The notes: a model not told the origin generated them from the sequence alone. A stretch of DNA of 64,000 bases from Acidaminococcus massiliensis (GCF_900095825.1 NZ_LT608315.1:1414311-1478310); one strand, 5' to 3'; counted from the stretch's first letter, positions 1 through 8,270 are shown. Numbers and translations are program-made.

Positions 1-1110
1 CGACGGGATATCCGGTATATCCTGTCGGCACTCCAGGCTCTGAAACCCATGATCCTGCTCCCCATCCAGTCCCTGGATGCTGATGAATTTCTTCTGAATA
101 CCCCTTCGGCCACCTATGACCTGCGGCAAGGGATGAAAGGCGGCCGGGAACACCGGGCAGAAGATTTCATGACCAAGTGTACGGCTGTGGATCCGGGGGA
201 TGCAGGCCGGGAAATTTGGGAAAAAGCCTTGGGGGCATTCTTCACCCATGACCAGGACCTGATTCAATATGCCCAGAAAATCAGCGGGCTCATGGCCATT
301 GGGAAAGTGTATGTGGAAGCTCTGGTGATTGCCTATGGGGATGGGCGGAACGGGAAATCTACATACTGGAATTCCATTGCCCGGGTATTGGGGACCTACT
401 GCGGTGGCATCTCGGCAGACGCCCTGACCGCCAACGGCAAGCGAAATATCCGGCCGGAAATGGCAGAACTCAAGGGAAAACGGATGGTGATCGCGGCAGA
501 AATGGAAGAAGGGGTGCGGCTTTCTACTTCTGTGTTGAAGCAAATCTGTTCCACCGATGAAGTGGGCGGAGAGAAAAAATACAAGGCGCCCTTCCAATTT
601 GTCCCCTCCCATACCATCGTTCTCTATACCAACCACCTGCCCAGGGTGGGAGCAAGCGACGAAGGGACCTGGCGCAGGCTGATCGTCATTCCGTTTACGG
701 CACAATTTACCGGGAAAAGTGAAGTGAAAAACTACACGGACTACCTTGTGGAGAAAGCCGGCCCGGCCATCCTCCAATGGATCATTGAAGGGGCCCAGAG
801 AGTCATCGAGAAGGACTACCATCTGGATCCTCCTCAATGTGTCCGGGAGGCCATTGAAAAATATCGGGGACAGAATGATTGGCTCCATCATTTCCTGGAC
901 GACTGCTGCGAACTGGCGCCTAGTTTCCAAGAAAAATCCGGGGAGCTGTATGGAGCTTATCGGGCGTACTGTCAACAGATGAATGAATACACCCGGAGTA
1001 CGTCCGATTTTTATGCTGCCCTGGAAAATGCAGGCTTTGCACGTAGGCGTACCAAAGTGGGGCGGTTTGTTACCGGATTGCAGTTAAAAGCAAGTGATTT
1101 TTTGGAATAA
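1..1110 (+). CDS. Phage P4-type primase/helicase, C-terminal part (5' end outside window)
   Basis: The reading frame is open from base 1, so the gene begins left of the window; the first ATG at 49 is internal. Walker A GDGRNGKST lies near 340-362. It is followed by a region ending in YTNHLPRVGASDEGTWRR, which is typical of the D5/P4 superfamily-3 helicase domain of phage and plasmid primases. Such proteins prime and unwind DNA at the phage origin. The C-terminal 100 residues resemble the winged-helix tail of the family. It is followed by VRR-NUC and SNF2 genes, the usual order in Firmicute siphoviruses. Family assignment is firm; the missing N-terminus (primase polymerase domain) is not visible. 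Confidence 0.9.
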   Translation, partial: RRDIRYILSALQALKPMILLPIQSLDADEFLLNTPSATYDLRQGMKGGREHRAEDFMTKCTAVDPGDAGREIWEKALGAFFTHDQDLIQYAQKISGLMAIGKVYVEALVIAYGDGRNGKSTYWNSIARVLGTYCGGISADALTANGKRNIRPEMAELKGKRMVIAAEMEEGVRLSTSVLKQICSTDEVGGEKKYKAPFQFVPSHTIVLYTNHLPRVGASDEGTWRRLIVIPFTAQFTGKSEVKNYTDYLVEKAGPAILQWIIEGAQRVIEKDYHLDPPQCVREAIEKYRGQNDWLHHFLDDCCELAPSFQEKSGELYGAYRAYCQQMNEYTRSTSDFYAALENAGFARRRTKVGRFVTGLQLKASDFLE

Positions 1111-1118
1111 AAAGCCAT

Positions 1119-1223
1119 GGTGTCACTCAATGACAGTCTCTCCTATAATTCTCCTTTAGGACTGAAAAAATGAAAAAAAGCCTATAGAGAAAGTTTAAGA
1201 ATAGACCGTCATAGAGTGACACC
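1119..1223. repeat. 16-bp inverted repeat flanking a 73-bp spacer
   Basis: The arm GGTGTCACTCAATGAC at 1119-1134 is matched in inverted orientation at 1208-1223 with one mismatch. The spacer contains no gene and is A-rich. It occupies the gap between the primase and VRR-NUC genes. It could be a replication-linked site, a protein-binding operator pair or a small non-autonomous element; the sequence alone does not decide. Confidence 0.6.
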
Positions 1224-1248
1224 GGGGAAAACATCGAGGTGATGAAAG

Positions 1249-1557
1249 TTGCGGGAACGTACCCTGGAATTGAAACTTGTGAAGGAAACCCGGAAACGGG
1301 GCGGTGTGGCTCTAAAGTTTGTTTCTCCCTCCTTTTCCGGCATGCCGGACCGATTGGTCCTCTTGCCCCATCAGGTGATGGGATTTGTGGAAGTGAAGGC
1401 ACCAGGAGAGAAGCCAAGGCCGCTGCAAAAAAGCCGGCATGCCATGCTTCGAGAGATGGGATTTCCGGTGTTTGTTCTGGACCATTCGGATAAAATACCA
1501 GTCATCCTGGATCAAATCACTCACGCTCAGGATGGGAAAGGAGGTGAGGCCCAATGA
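1249..1557 (+). CDS. VRR-NUC domain nuclease
   Basis: Small (102 aa) PD-(D/E)XK nuclease of the VRR-NUC family. The motif GMPDRLVL supplies the acidic residue and FVEVKAPG the E-x-K pair; a glutamine follows in PLQKSRHAML. The start is TTG at 1249, preceded at good spacing by GAGGTGATG. In phages this protein is encoded directly upstream of a SNF2 helicase, as here, and probably acts on branched or recombining DNA. Its stop codon overlaps the ATG of the helicase (CAATGA), so translation is coupled. Confidence 0.85.
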   Translation: MRERTLELKLVKETRKRGGVALKFVSPSFSGMPDRLVLLPHQVMGFVEVKAPGEKPRPLQKSRHAMLREMGFPVFVLDHSDKIPVILDQITHAQDGKGGEAQ

Positions 1558-2908
1558 AGTTCATACCCCACGAGTATCAGACATATGCCATCGAGTACAT
1601 CAAAAGCCACCCGGTGACAGCGCTCCTGCTGGATATGGGCTTAGGTTAGGCAAGACAGTGACCACCCTGACTGCCATCCGGGACCTGATGTACGATTCCT
1701 TCGAAGTTCACCGGGTGTTGGTTGTAGCACCTCTCCGGGTAGCCCGGGACACTTGGCCGGAGGAGATTCGGAAATGGGACCACTTGAAAGATCTCACCTG
1801 CAGTATCGTGGTGGGGACTGTGACGGAACGAAGACGGGCTCTCCAGAAACCGGCGGAGATTTACATTGTGAACCGGGAAAATCTGGTGTGGCTTTGGAAA
1901 AACTGCCGGCTGGATTTTGATATGGTGGTCCTGGACGAGTTGTCCAGTTTCAAGAACCAGCAATCCCAACGATTCAAAGCCATGAAGGCCCTGCGGCCTA
2001 AGGTGAAACGGATCGTGGGTCTTACGGGAACTCCCAGCGGCAATGGGCTTATGGACCTGTGGGCAGAATTTAGGCTCCTGGATATGGGAGAGCGGTTGGG
2101 AAAGTACATCAGCCAGTACCGGAACACCTACTTTCAGCCGGATAAGCGGAATGGAATGGTGGTCTTTTCCTACAAGCCCCTGCCAGGAGCGGAAGAAGCT
2201 ATCTACCGGAAGATTTCGGATATCACCGTCTCTATGAAGGCCACGGACTACCTGAAGATGCCGGACCTGGTGAGCGTCCGGACCGAAGTGAATCTTTCAG
2301 AGGAAGAACGGAAGCGGTATCATGACTTCAAAAAGTCTCTGGTGATGGAATTGCCAGGTGGGGAAGTGACGGCGGCCAACGCGGCCTCCCTTACCCTGAA
2401 GCTGGCCCAGATGGCTAATGGAGCTATCTACACCGATGACGGGAAAACCATCCATCTTCACGACCAAAAGTTGGATGCCCTGGAAGATCTGGTAGAAAGT
2501 GCCAATGGCCGGCCGGTGCTAGTGGCCTATTGGTTCCGGCATGACAAGGAACGGATCTGTCAGCGGATGGAAGCCAGAGAACTGAAGTCATCCCAGGATT
2601 TTGCAGACTGGAATGCCGGGAAGATTCCGGTAGCCCTCATTCATCCGGCTTCTGCCGGGCATGGCCTCAACCTGCAGCAGGGTGGGTCCATCCTGATCTG
2701 GTTCGGGCTCACCTGGAGTTTGGAACTGTACCAGCAAACGGTGGCCAGGCTCTGGCGGCAGGGACAGGAAAGCCGGACGGTGATTGTCCAGCACATTGTG
2801 ACCAAGGGCACCATTGACGAACGGATCCTGATAGCTCTGGAAAAGAAAGACAGTTCTCAAGCGGCATTGATTGAAGCTGTCAAGGCGGATTTGGAGGGAA
2901 AAGCATGA
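1554..2908 (+). pseudogene. SNF2-family DEAD-like helicase, frameshifted by a 5-bp duplication
   Basis: Translation from ATG 1554 gives MKFIPHEYQTYAIEYI... up to LLLDMGLG and then TAG at 1647-1649. The sequence TTAGGTTAGG at 1641-1650 is a tandem duplication; removing one TTAGG restores DMGLGKTVTT (Walker A) and a 449-residue protein. Downstream motifs are intact: VVLDELSSF (DExx box), GLTGTPSGNG (motif III) and GHGLNLQQGG...QTVARLWRQGQ (helicase C). The long open frame beginning at 1439 reads the VRR-NUC gene out of frame and is not a native N-terminus. Helicase function is therefore probably lost in this copy, unless it is a sequencing error. Confidence 0.85.
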
Positions 2909-3357
2909 ACGCCAAAGAGTATTTGCAACAGGGATTCTACCTGGATAAAAAAATAGAGAGCAACCTGCGGGAAGTAGCCGAATTGCGGCACCTTTGCCTG
3001 GGAATCTCTGCAGCCGGGCTGGAAGAAAGCCACAACCCCAACCGGCCTACAGAAGCACCCTTTGTCCGGACCCTTGAAAAGATCTGGGAGAGGGAGCAAG
3101 AGATCAACCGGGAAGTGGACCGGCTGGTGGATCTGAAGTATGAAATCGGCCAGGTCATTGACCGAGTGGAGGATGAAGCCCAGCGGTTGGTCCTTCGGGA
3201 CCGGTACATTCATTTCGATGCCTGGGAGGATATTGCCCGGAGCATGGGCAAAGGAATCCGGTGGGTATACACAGTCCATGGGGAAGGGATGGCATCCGTT
3301 GAAAAAATTTTAGAGGCGTGCAGTGAATTGCAGGAAAATGCAGTAGATACACACTAG
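2905..3357 (+). CDS. Phage sigma-70 region 4-like regulator (DUF1492/ArpU-like)
   Basis: 150 aa; N-terminal two thirds predicted helical and charged. The C-terminal part RLVLRDRYIHFDAWEDIARSMG...WVYTVHGEGM has the spacing of a sigma region-4 helix-turn-helix. Proteins of this kind sit just before the terminase genes in Firmicute phages and are thought to switch on late genes. The ATG overlaps the end of the helicase gene by four bases. A hairpin terminator lies 60 bp downstream. The function is inferred from position and fold pattern. Confidence 0.7.
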   Translation: MNAKEYLQQGFYLDKKIESNLREVAELRHLCLGISAAGLEESHNPNRPTEAPFVRTLEKIWEREQEINREVDRLVDLKYEIGQVIDRVEDEAQRLVLRDRYIHFDAWEDIARSMGKGIRWVYTVHGEGMASVEKILEACSELQENAVDTH

Positions 3358-3414
3358 AATTCAATAGCCCCTTCGTGGTATGATAAACTCACGAGAAAAG
3401 GGAATAAAGAGAAT

Positions 3415-3443
3415 CCTTGCAGAGAAATCTGCAGGGCTTTTTT
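3415..3443 (+). terminator. Rho-independent terminator
   Basis: A 9-bp stem CCTTGCAGA / TCTGCAGGG (one G-T pair) with a GAAA loop, followed by CTTTTTT. It separates the early-type operon from the HNH/terminase genes. Confidence 0.8.
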
Positions 3444-3467
3444 CATGCCCGAAAGGAGGTGGCAGCT

Positions 3468-3854
3468 GTGCCGAGAAAACCTAAGAGACCTTGTTCTTAC
3501 CCGGGCTGCCCGAACCTGACGGATGGGCGGTACTGTGAGAAGCACCAGAAGATCATCGCCAAGCGGTACGAAAAGTATGAGCGTAGTCCGGCAACAAAGA
3601 AACGGTACGGCAGGACCTGGAAAAAGATCCGGGATGCTTACGTGGCCAGCCATCCTCTCTGCGAAGTATGTCTGAAGAATGGCCGGTACGTGGTGGCGGA
3701 AGAAGTTCACCACAAGAAGCCTCTGGCGGAAGGCGGGACCCATGCTTGGAATAACCTGATTGCCCTGTGCAAAGCCTGTCACGCAAGGATTCATGCCCAA
3801 AGAGGAGATCGGTGGCACCAAAAAGTCACAAGAAAAAATGGACTATCAGAATGA
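3468..3854 (+). CDS. HNH endonuclease
   Basis: Start chosen at GTG 3468, seven bases after AAAGGAGGT; the upstream in-frame ATG at 3417 lies in the terminator. The 128-residue protein has an N-terminal zinc-binding set (CSYPGC...YCEKH), a basic middle, and an HNH core: EVCLKN, EEVHHKKPLAEGG, WNNLIALCKACHARIH. HNH proteins next to terminase in HK97-like phages assist DNA packaging or cos cleavage. It is immediately upstream of the small terminase gene, which supports that role. Confidence 0.88.
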   Translation: MPRKPKRPCSYPGCPNLTDGRYCEKHQKIIAKRYEKYERSPATKKRYGRTWKKIRDAYVASHPLCEVCLKNGRYVVAEEVHHKKPLAEGGTHAWNNLIALCKACHARIHAQRGDRWHQKVTRKNGLSE

Positions 3855-3889
3855 TAAATCTGAAACAAAGTAGTATACCCAGGGGGTGT

Positions 3890-3991
3890 ATGAATCTCTG
3901 GAAGCCCGGAAAGCCAGAACGGGCGAGGGGCCACGCGCGCAAAAAACGCGTATTCAAAAAGGGTATTGACCCAGTGAAAAAGGGGGTGTGA
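3890..3991 (+). CDS. Possible very small basic protein
   Basis: A 33-codon frame (MNLWKPGKPERARGHARKKR...) begins at ATG 3890 after AGGGGGTGT, and ends at the TGA immediately before the terminase start. Eleven of its residues are Lys or Arg. I do not recognise it. It may simply be a leader in the 140-bp gap between HNH and terminase. Confidence 0.25.
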   Translation: MNLWKPGKPERARGHARKKRVFKKGIDPVKKGV

Positions 3992-3994
3992 AAA

Positions 3995-4540
3995 ATAGCC
4001 AAAGACGGAACCATGCGAGGGGGCCTGAGGGTCGGCCAGGGCCGGAAACCCAGGGCCCTCCTGGATAAACTGCCGGACAATCCGGGAAAGCGGCCCCTTA
4101 AGGTGATGGACCTGCCTGAAGGGGCGGACCTTTCCGGAGAAGACATGCCGGAACCCAAAGCCTACATGAAAGAGAAACAGCGGAACGGCGGGAAACTGGA
4201 AGCCGAAGAAATCTACCGGGAAACCTGGCTGTGGCTCAAGGCCCGGCACTGCGAAAAGCTGGTGAGTCCCCAGCTCATCAGCCAGTACGCCATGGCCGTC
4301 TCCCGGTGGATCCAGTGCGAACACGCCATCTCGGAATACGGCTTCCTGGCCAAGCACCCCACCACCAATGCCGCCATCGCATCCCCCTACGTGACCATGA
4401 GCCAGAACTACATGAAGCAGGTGAACCAGATCTGGTACCAGATCTACCAGGTGGTGAAGGAAAACTGCTCCGTGGAGTTCTCTGGGAACACGCCCCAGGA
4501 TGACGTAATGGAGCGGCTCCTGCGGTCTCGAAAGGTATAA
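3995..4540 (+). CDS. Terminase small subunit (P27 family)
   Basis: Recognises phage DNA for packaging. The protein begins (I)AKDGTMRGGLRVGQGRKP..., which matches the N-terminus of P27-type small terminases, and ends near 181 aa, normal for the family. The first standard start is ATG 4013, but it has no ribosome site and would remove conserved residues. An ATA codon at 3995 sits eight bases after AAAGGGGG, so an ATA start is proposed. The large subunit is not adjacent: 5.5 kb of accessory genes separate them. Confidence 0.8.
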   Translation: MAKDGTMRGGLRVGQGRKPRALLDKLPDNPGKRPLKVMDLPEGADLSGEDMPEPKAYMKEKQRNGGKLEAEEIYRETWLWLKARHCEKLVSPQLISQYAMAVSRWIQCEHAISEYGFLAKHPTTNAAIASPYVTMSQNYMKQVNQIWYQIYQVVKENCSVEFSGNTPQDDVMERLLRSRKV

Positions 4541-4552
4541 AGGGAGGAAAGT

Positions 4553-5809
4553 ATGGAAAAAACGACCAAGGAGATGAAGCTCATCCCCATCGATGAGCTG
4601 ATCCCGTATGTAAACAATGCCCGGACCCATTCCCCGGAACAGATCAACAAGCTCCGGGCCAGCCTGCGGGAGTTCGGGTTCATCAACCCTGTGATCATCG
4701 ACAGGGATAAGAACATCATCGCCGGCCACGGCAGGGTGATGGCGGCCCGGGAGGAAGGCATCCGGGAAGTGCCCTGCGTCCTGGTGGACTATCTCACCGA
4801 AGCCCAGAAGAAAGCCTACATCCTGGCCGACAACCGGATGGCCCTGGATGCCGGGTGGGACGAAGAAATGCTGCGGGTGGAAATCGAATCCCTCCAGGGA
4901 GTCGACTTCGATGTAAGCCTTACCGGTTTTAACGAAGACGAAATCGCTCACATCTTTGACGAAGAAACGGAAGCCAAGGAAGATGACTTCGATGTGGAAG
5001 AAGAACTGCAGAAACCGGTTTTCTCCAAAGCGGGGGACATCTGGCAACTGGGCAAGCATCGGGTCCTTTGCGGAGATTCCACCAAACCGGAAACCTATGA
5101 AAAACTTCTGGACGGGGTTAAGCCCAATCTGGTCCTAACGGATCCTCCGTACCTGGTGAATCTCCGGAGCACTTCTGGAAAGATCAAAAATGATGATCTG
5201 AACGACCAGGAAGGGTACGAATTCCTGAAAAAGGCATTCTCCTGTTTCCATGATGCCATGGCCCAGGACGCTTCCATCTATGTGTTCTATGCCACCATGA
5301 AGGCTCGGGTCTTTTACGATGCCTTTGAAGACGCAGGATTTAAAGTGGGGGCCGGACTGATTTGGAAGAAGCACAAAGCTCCGTTTATGCGGACGGATTG
5401 GAAGTTCAACATGGAACCCATTATCTTTGGGTGGCGGAAAGACGGGAAACATAACTGGTACGGGGACCAGAAGCAGAAAGCGGTCTTTGAGTTTGACGGC
5501 ATCAAGAACAGCAAAGAAGACGGTTTTGGCCATCCTTCCAGTAAGCCCGTACTCATGCTGGCTTACCTGATTAAACTGAGCAGCCAGATCAACGGAGTGG
5601 TCTTGGATGGGTTCCTGGGATCGGCTTCCACCCTTATGGCCTGCGACCAGCTGGGCCGGATCTGCTACGGGGTGGAACTGGAACCCAAGTTCGTGGATGT
5701 AGCGGTGAAGCGGTACCTGGCTTCCCACGAAGGGGAGCAGGACAGCGTGACCGTCCTGCGAAATGGGAAACAGTACACCTATCAGGAAGTAGCGATGGAA
5801 GAAAAATAA
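4553..5809 (+). CDS. ParB-domain/DNA methyltransferase fusion
   Basis: 418 aa. Residues about 8-100 form a ParB/Srx-like domain (IPIDELIPYVNNARTHS, IIAGHGRVMAARE). Residues about 165-405 form an amino-methyltransferase with LTDPPYLVNL before LDGFLGSAST, i.e. motif IV before motif I, the beta-class order. It probably methylates adenine N6 or cytosine N4 in phage DNA, protecting it from host restriction or marking packaging sites. No partner restriction gene is visible. Such ParB-methylase fusions are common beside terminase in Firmicute prophages. Start ATG follows GGGAGGAAAG. Confidence 0.88.
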   Translation: MEKTTKEMKLIPIDELIPYVNNARTHSPEQINKLRASLREFGFINPVIIDRDKNIIAGHGRVMAAREEGIREVPCVLVDYLTEAQKKAYILADNRMALDAGWDEEMLRVEIESLQGVDFDVSLTGFNEDEIAHIFDEETEAKEDDFDVEEELQKPVFSKAGDIWQLGKHRVLCGDSTKPETYEKLLDGVKPNLVLTDPPYLVNLRSTSGKIKNDDLNDQEGYEFLKKAFSCFHDAMAQDASIYVFYATMKARVFYDAFEDAGFKVGAGLIWKKHKAPFMRTDWKFNMEPIIFGWRKDGKHNWYGDQKQKAVFEFDGIKNSKEDGFGHPSSKPVLMLAYLIKLSSQINGVVLDGFLGSASTLMACDQLGRICYGVELEPKFVDVAVKRYLASHEGEQDSVTVLRNGKQYTYQEVAMEEK

Positions 5810-5829
5810 AGAACAAAAAGGGCTACATT

Positions 5830-5863
5830 TTGCTTGCTATTATTCGCCTTTAGAGTGATTAAT
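5830..5863 (+). promoter_or_regulatory. Recurrent promoter-like element, copy A
   Basis: TTGCTTGCTATTATTCGCCTTTAGAGTGATTAAT. Contains TTGCTA, a 17-bp spacer and GATTAA, about 35 bp before the gene at 5898. Related copies occur near 6896, 7951, 8291 and 36290. Conservation of spacing and of TTTAGAGTGAT points to a promoter or operator. Confidence 0.55.
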
Positions 5864-5897
5864 AACAGTACCAAAATACCCTAAGGAGGTATCAATC

Positions 5898-6656
5898 ATG
5901 AAGGTCGAATACAACAGACAAGGTGCAGCGAGAAAAGAGCTGGTGCAGGCCATCAGCGCCATTACGGGAGAAAAGGCAAAATACCTTTGCCTTCCCACCA
6001 AGGCTTACCAGATTGGCAGCATCATGGTGTGGAAGAACGGCGCCATGGAATGTGAGGACGGAGAGTTGTTCCAGAAGGTGGTAAAAGAACTGGAAGCTAA
6101 AGGAATCAAGCCGGAAGAAACGGCTGTGGAAGAACCGGATGCAGAACAGGCAGCACCGGTAGAAAATCCGGAACCAGAACCTTCCCAGGAAACGGCTGAA
6201 CCGGAAGAAGTGACGGAACCTGAAACAGCTCCGGAGAAAGTCGACACCCTCACCATTTCCCTTCCGGACGATTTCACGGAAGAAGACTTCGAGAAACTCC
6301 AGAACCTGGTGGCCTCTAAAGCCGGCCTTTTCAAAAAGGCCCTGGGGACGGATGACCTGACCATCATCCGCAGCGAAGGGAAAATCAACTTCCCTTGGTT
6401 CCACGAAGCCGACAGCGCCAAGGTCCAGGCCTACTCCAGACTGGTGACGGCCCTGTGCCAGTTCGCCAAGAACGCCAAACGGGTCACGGCCAAAGAACAT
6501 GAAGTCCCCAACGAGAAATACGCCTTCCGGTGTTTCCTCCTGCGGTTGGGCTTCATCGGGAAGGAATACAAGGACTGCCGGAAGATCCTGCTGGAAAAGC
6601 TCAGCGGGTCGGCGGCATTCCGGAACGGAGGGAAAAAAGATGCGGTTTCCCAATAA
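5898..6656 (+). CDS. Phage protein with acidic linker and shared C-terminal module
   Basis: 252 aa of unknown function. The N-terminal 80 residues (ITGEKAKYLCLPTKAYQIG) resemble a family often labelled virulence-related protein in clostridial phages. A Glu/Pro-rich linker (about residues 75-115) follows, then a domain with LPDDFTEEDFEKLQNLVASK, and finally a 40-residue module NEKYAFRCFLLRLGFIGKEYK. The same module ends the amidoligase encoded at 6971-7870. It has its own promoter-like element upstream and AAGGAGG before the ATG. Confidence 0.65.
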   Translation: MKVEYNRQGAARKELVQAISAITGEKAKYLCLPTKAYQIGSIMVWKNGAMECEDGELFQKVVKELEAKGIKPEETAVEEPDAEQAAPVENPEPEPSQETAEPEEVTEPETAPEKVDTLTISLPDDFTEEDFEKLQNLVASKAGLFKKALGTDDLTIIRSEGKINFPWFHEADSAKVQAYSRLVTALCQFAKNAKRVTAKEHEVPNEKYAFRCFLLRLGFIGKEYKDCRKILLEKLSGSAAFRNGGKKDAVSQ

Positions 6657-6873
6657 AGAGCTGCTGGAATTTCTCCAGCAGGAATACCCTCCCGGAACCC
6701 GGGTACGCCTTACCCGGATGGACGATCCCCAGGCACCGCCTTTGGGGACGAAAGGCACGGTGACCGGCGTGGATGATATGGGGTCCCTCCTGGTGGATTG
6801 GGACAACGGATTCCACCTCAATGTGATCCACGGGGTGGATGAGGTTCAAAAACTGAATAAAGACACGAAATAA
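6640..6873 (+). CDS. DUF4314 family protein
   Basis: 77 aa. The start is ATG 6640 after GGAGGG, overlapping the previous gene by 17 bases. The body PGTRVRLTRMDDPQAPPLGT...GSLLVDWDNG matches DUF4314, a small SH3-like beta-barrel domain frequent in phages next to amidoligase genes. Its molecular role is unknown. Confidence 0.8.
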   Translation: MRFPNKELLEFLQQEYPPGTRVRLTRMDDPQAPPLGTKGTVTGVDDMGSLLVDWDNGFHLNVIHGVDEVQKLNKDTK

Positions 6874-6895
6874 TTAATAATTATTCTCGAAATCT

Positions 6896-6926
6896 CTTGC
6901 TATTCTGTGCGTTTAGAGCGATATAT
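6896..6926 (+). promoter_or_regulatory. Recurrent promoter-like element, copy B
   Basis: CTTGCTATTCTGTGCGTTTAGAGCGATATATA; TTGCTA-N17-GATATA, about 45 bp before the amidoligase gene. Most divergent of the phage copies but with identical spacing. Confidence 0.5.
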
Positions 6927-6970
6927 ACACATGTCAAAGAACACACAAACCTAGCGAAAGGATGACGAGA

Positions 6971-7870
6971 ATGATGAAAACACTGCACTTCGGGATTGAA
7001 ATGGAAATGACTGGGATTACGAGAGAACAGGCTGCCAACCTGATGGCCGGTTTCTTCGGAACAGGACGGGGCACCTATGAAGGCGGATCCTACGATACCT
7101 ACACCGCCCTGGATGACCAGGATCGGACCTGGAAAGCCATGAGCGACTCCAGCATCCGGCCTCAGAGAAAGGTGGGAGGCCAGATCGAAGGCGCCACCCG
7201 GGACTACCGGACGGAAGTGGTAAGCCCCATCCTTTCTTACGACGACATCCCGAAGCTGCAGGAACTAGTGCGGACCCTGAGAAAAGCCGGGGCTCTGGTG
7301 AACACCTCCTGCGGGATCCACATCCATGTGGGAGCCGAGAAGTTCACCCCGAAAACCCTGCGGAACCTGGTGAACCTGGTGGCCAGCAAGGAAGACATGA
7401 GCTACCATGCCCTTCAGATTGACGCCCTCCGGGAAGCTAGATACTGCCAGAAGACGGATGAAACCTTTCTCCGGGAACTGAATAAAAAGCAGCCCCAGAC
7501 CATGACAGAATTTGCCGATACCTGGTACATTCAGGCCCCCTACGGCCGGGATGCCCATTACAACAACAGCCGGTACCACGGACTCAACCTCCACGCCACC
7601 TTCACCAAAGGGACGGTGGAATTCCGGCTTTTCAACGGCACCCTCCACGCCGGGGAAATCAAGGCATACATCCAGTTCTGCCTGGCGGTGGCCCATCAGG
7701 CTCTGACTCAGAAGAAAGCCTCCGCCAGAAAGACGGAAACAGACAACGAGAAATACGCCTTCCGGTGCTGGATGCTCCGGCTGGGACTCATCGGGGAAGA
7801 ATTCAAGACCTGCCGGCTGCACATGCTGAAACACCTCAACGGGAATTCTGCCTGGAGAAACGCCGCCTGA
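6971..7870 (+). CDS. Amidoligase-family protein (ATP-grasp-like, COOH-NH2 ligase)
   Basis: Start taken at ATG 6971, nine bases after GAAAGG; ATG 6962 abuts that site. Motifs of the amidoligase family are visible: HFGIEMEMTG near the N-terminus, CGIHIHVGAEKFTPKTLRNLV in the middle, and GTVEFRLFNGTLHAGEIKAYI near residue 225. The family ligates amino groups to carboxylates (gamma-glutamyl or peptide-type linkages) and is thought to modify proteins or cell-wall peptides. The last 40 residues repeat the NEKYAFRC module of the 5898-6656 protein, so the two probably share a partner. The substrate is unknown. Confidence 0.8.
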   Translation: MMKTLHFGIEMEMTGITREQAANLMAGFFGTGRGTYEGGSYDTYTALDDQDRTWKAMSDSSIRPQRKVGGQIEGATRDYRTEVVSPILSYDDIPKLQELVRTLRKAGALVNTSCGIHIHVGAEKFTPKTLRNLVNLVASKEDMSYHALQIDALREARYCQKTDETFLRELNKKQPQTMTEFADTWYIQAPYGRDAHYNNSRYHGLNLHATFTKGTVEFRLFNGTLHAGEIKAYIQFCLAVAHQALTQKKASARKTETDNEKYAFRCWMLRLGLIGEEFKTCRLHMLKHLNGNSAWRNAA

Positions 7871-7890
7871 AGGCGGTAGCCACAGGCAGG

Positions 7891-7925
7891 GGAAGGGGCC
7901 GTAAGGCCCTGTTCCTCTTTCTTGT
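7891..7925 (+). terminator. Probable terminator after amidoligase gene
   Basis: GGGGCC-GTAA-GGCCCT stem-loop (one G-T pair) followed by a pyrimidine tract CCTCTTTCTT. Moderate stem, imperfect T-run. Confidence 0.5.
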
Positions 7926-7930
7926 ATACT

Positions 7931-7990
7931 TGCATAAATACACAGAATTTGCTTGCTATTATGTGCCTTTAGAGTGATTAATAGACATGC
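7931..7990 (+). promoter_or_regulatory. Recurrent promoter-like element, copy C (long form)
   Basis: Starts TGCATAAATACACAGAATTT and continues into GCTTGCTATTATGTGCC and TTTAGAGTGATTAATAGACATGCC. About 55 of 60 bases match copy D at 8271-8330, so the two are a recent duplication. It precedes the small gene at 8043. Confidence 0.6.
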
Positions 7991-8042
7991 CAAGGGGACA
8001 GCCCCCCAAAAGCAAAAAGCACATGAAAGCGAGGAAATACCT

Positions 8043-8222
8043 ATGAGAACGATCATTACCCTGGACGCCAAGAAAATCAGCAAGAAAGCAGCCTGTGAAA
8101 TGTACGGCGAGGCCGATGTGAACAAAATGATCCGGGAGGCCAAGGAAGCCTTTTTGGAAGACCCGAATGAAGAAAGCACCTGGTGGATGGGAAACGGAAT
8201 GCTGACCGTCGAGTTCCGGTAA
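8043..8222 (+). CDS. Small phage protein, unknown
   Basis: 59 aa, MRTIITLDAKKISKKAACEMYG..., start at ATG 8043 with GCGAGGAAA upstream. Mostly helical by composition, with a middle rich in Lys and Glu, a Trp pair near the end (STWWMGNG), and no membrane segment. It forms a single-gene unit between repeat element C and a hairpin. I do not recognise it. Confidence 0.55.
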   Translation: MRTIITLDAKKISKKAACEMYGEADVNKMIREAKEAFLEDPNEESTWWMGNGMLTVEFR

Positions 8223-8233
8223 AACAGGGGAAG

Positions 8234-8260
8234 AACAGGGGCCAATCAAAGGCCCCTGTT
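8234..8260. terminator. Strong hairpin, terminator-like without T-tract
   Basis: Perfect 10-bp stem AACAGGGGCC / GGCCCCTGTT with a 7-base loop, directly after the small gene and before repeat copy D. The following bases are CCAGAAAAAA, so intrinsic termination on this strand is doubtful. Confidence 0.45.
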
Positions 8261-8270
8261 CCAGAAAAAA

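Noticed and set aside
1439-1650. Upstream part of the long frame joined to the helicase
   Set aside because: It reads the VRR-NUC gene and the true helicase N-terminus out of frame; the frame is joined to helicase coding only because of the TTAGG duplication.
7953-8042. Upstream start for the 8043 gene
   Set aside because: The extension is translated repeat element C; the ribosome site fits ATG 8043.
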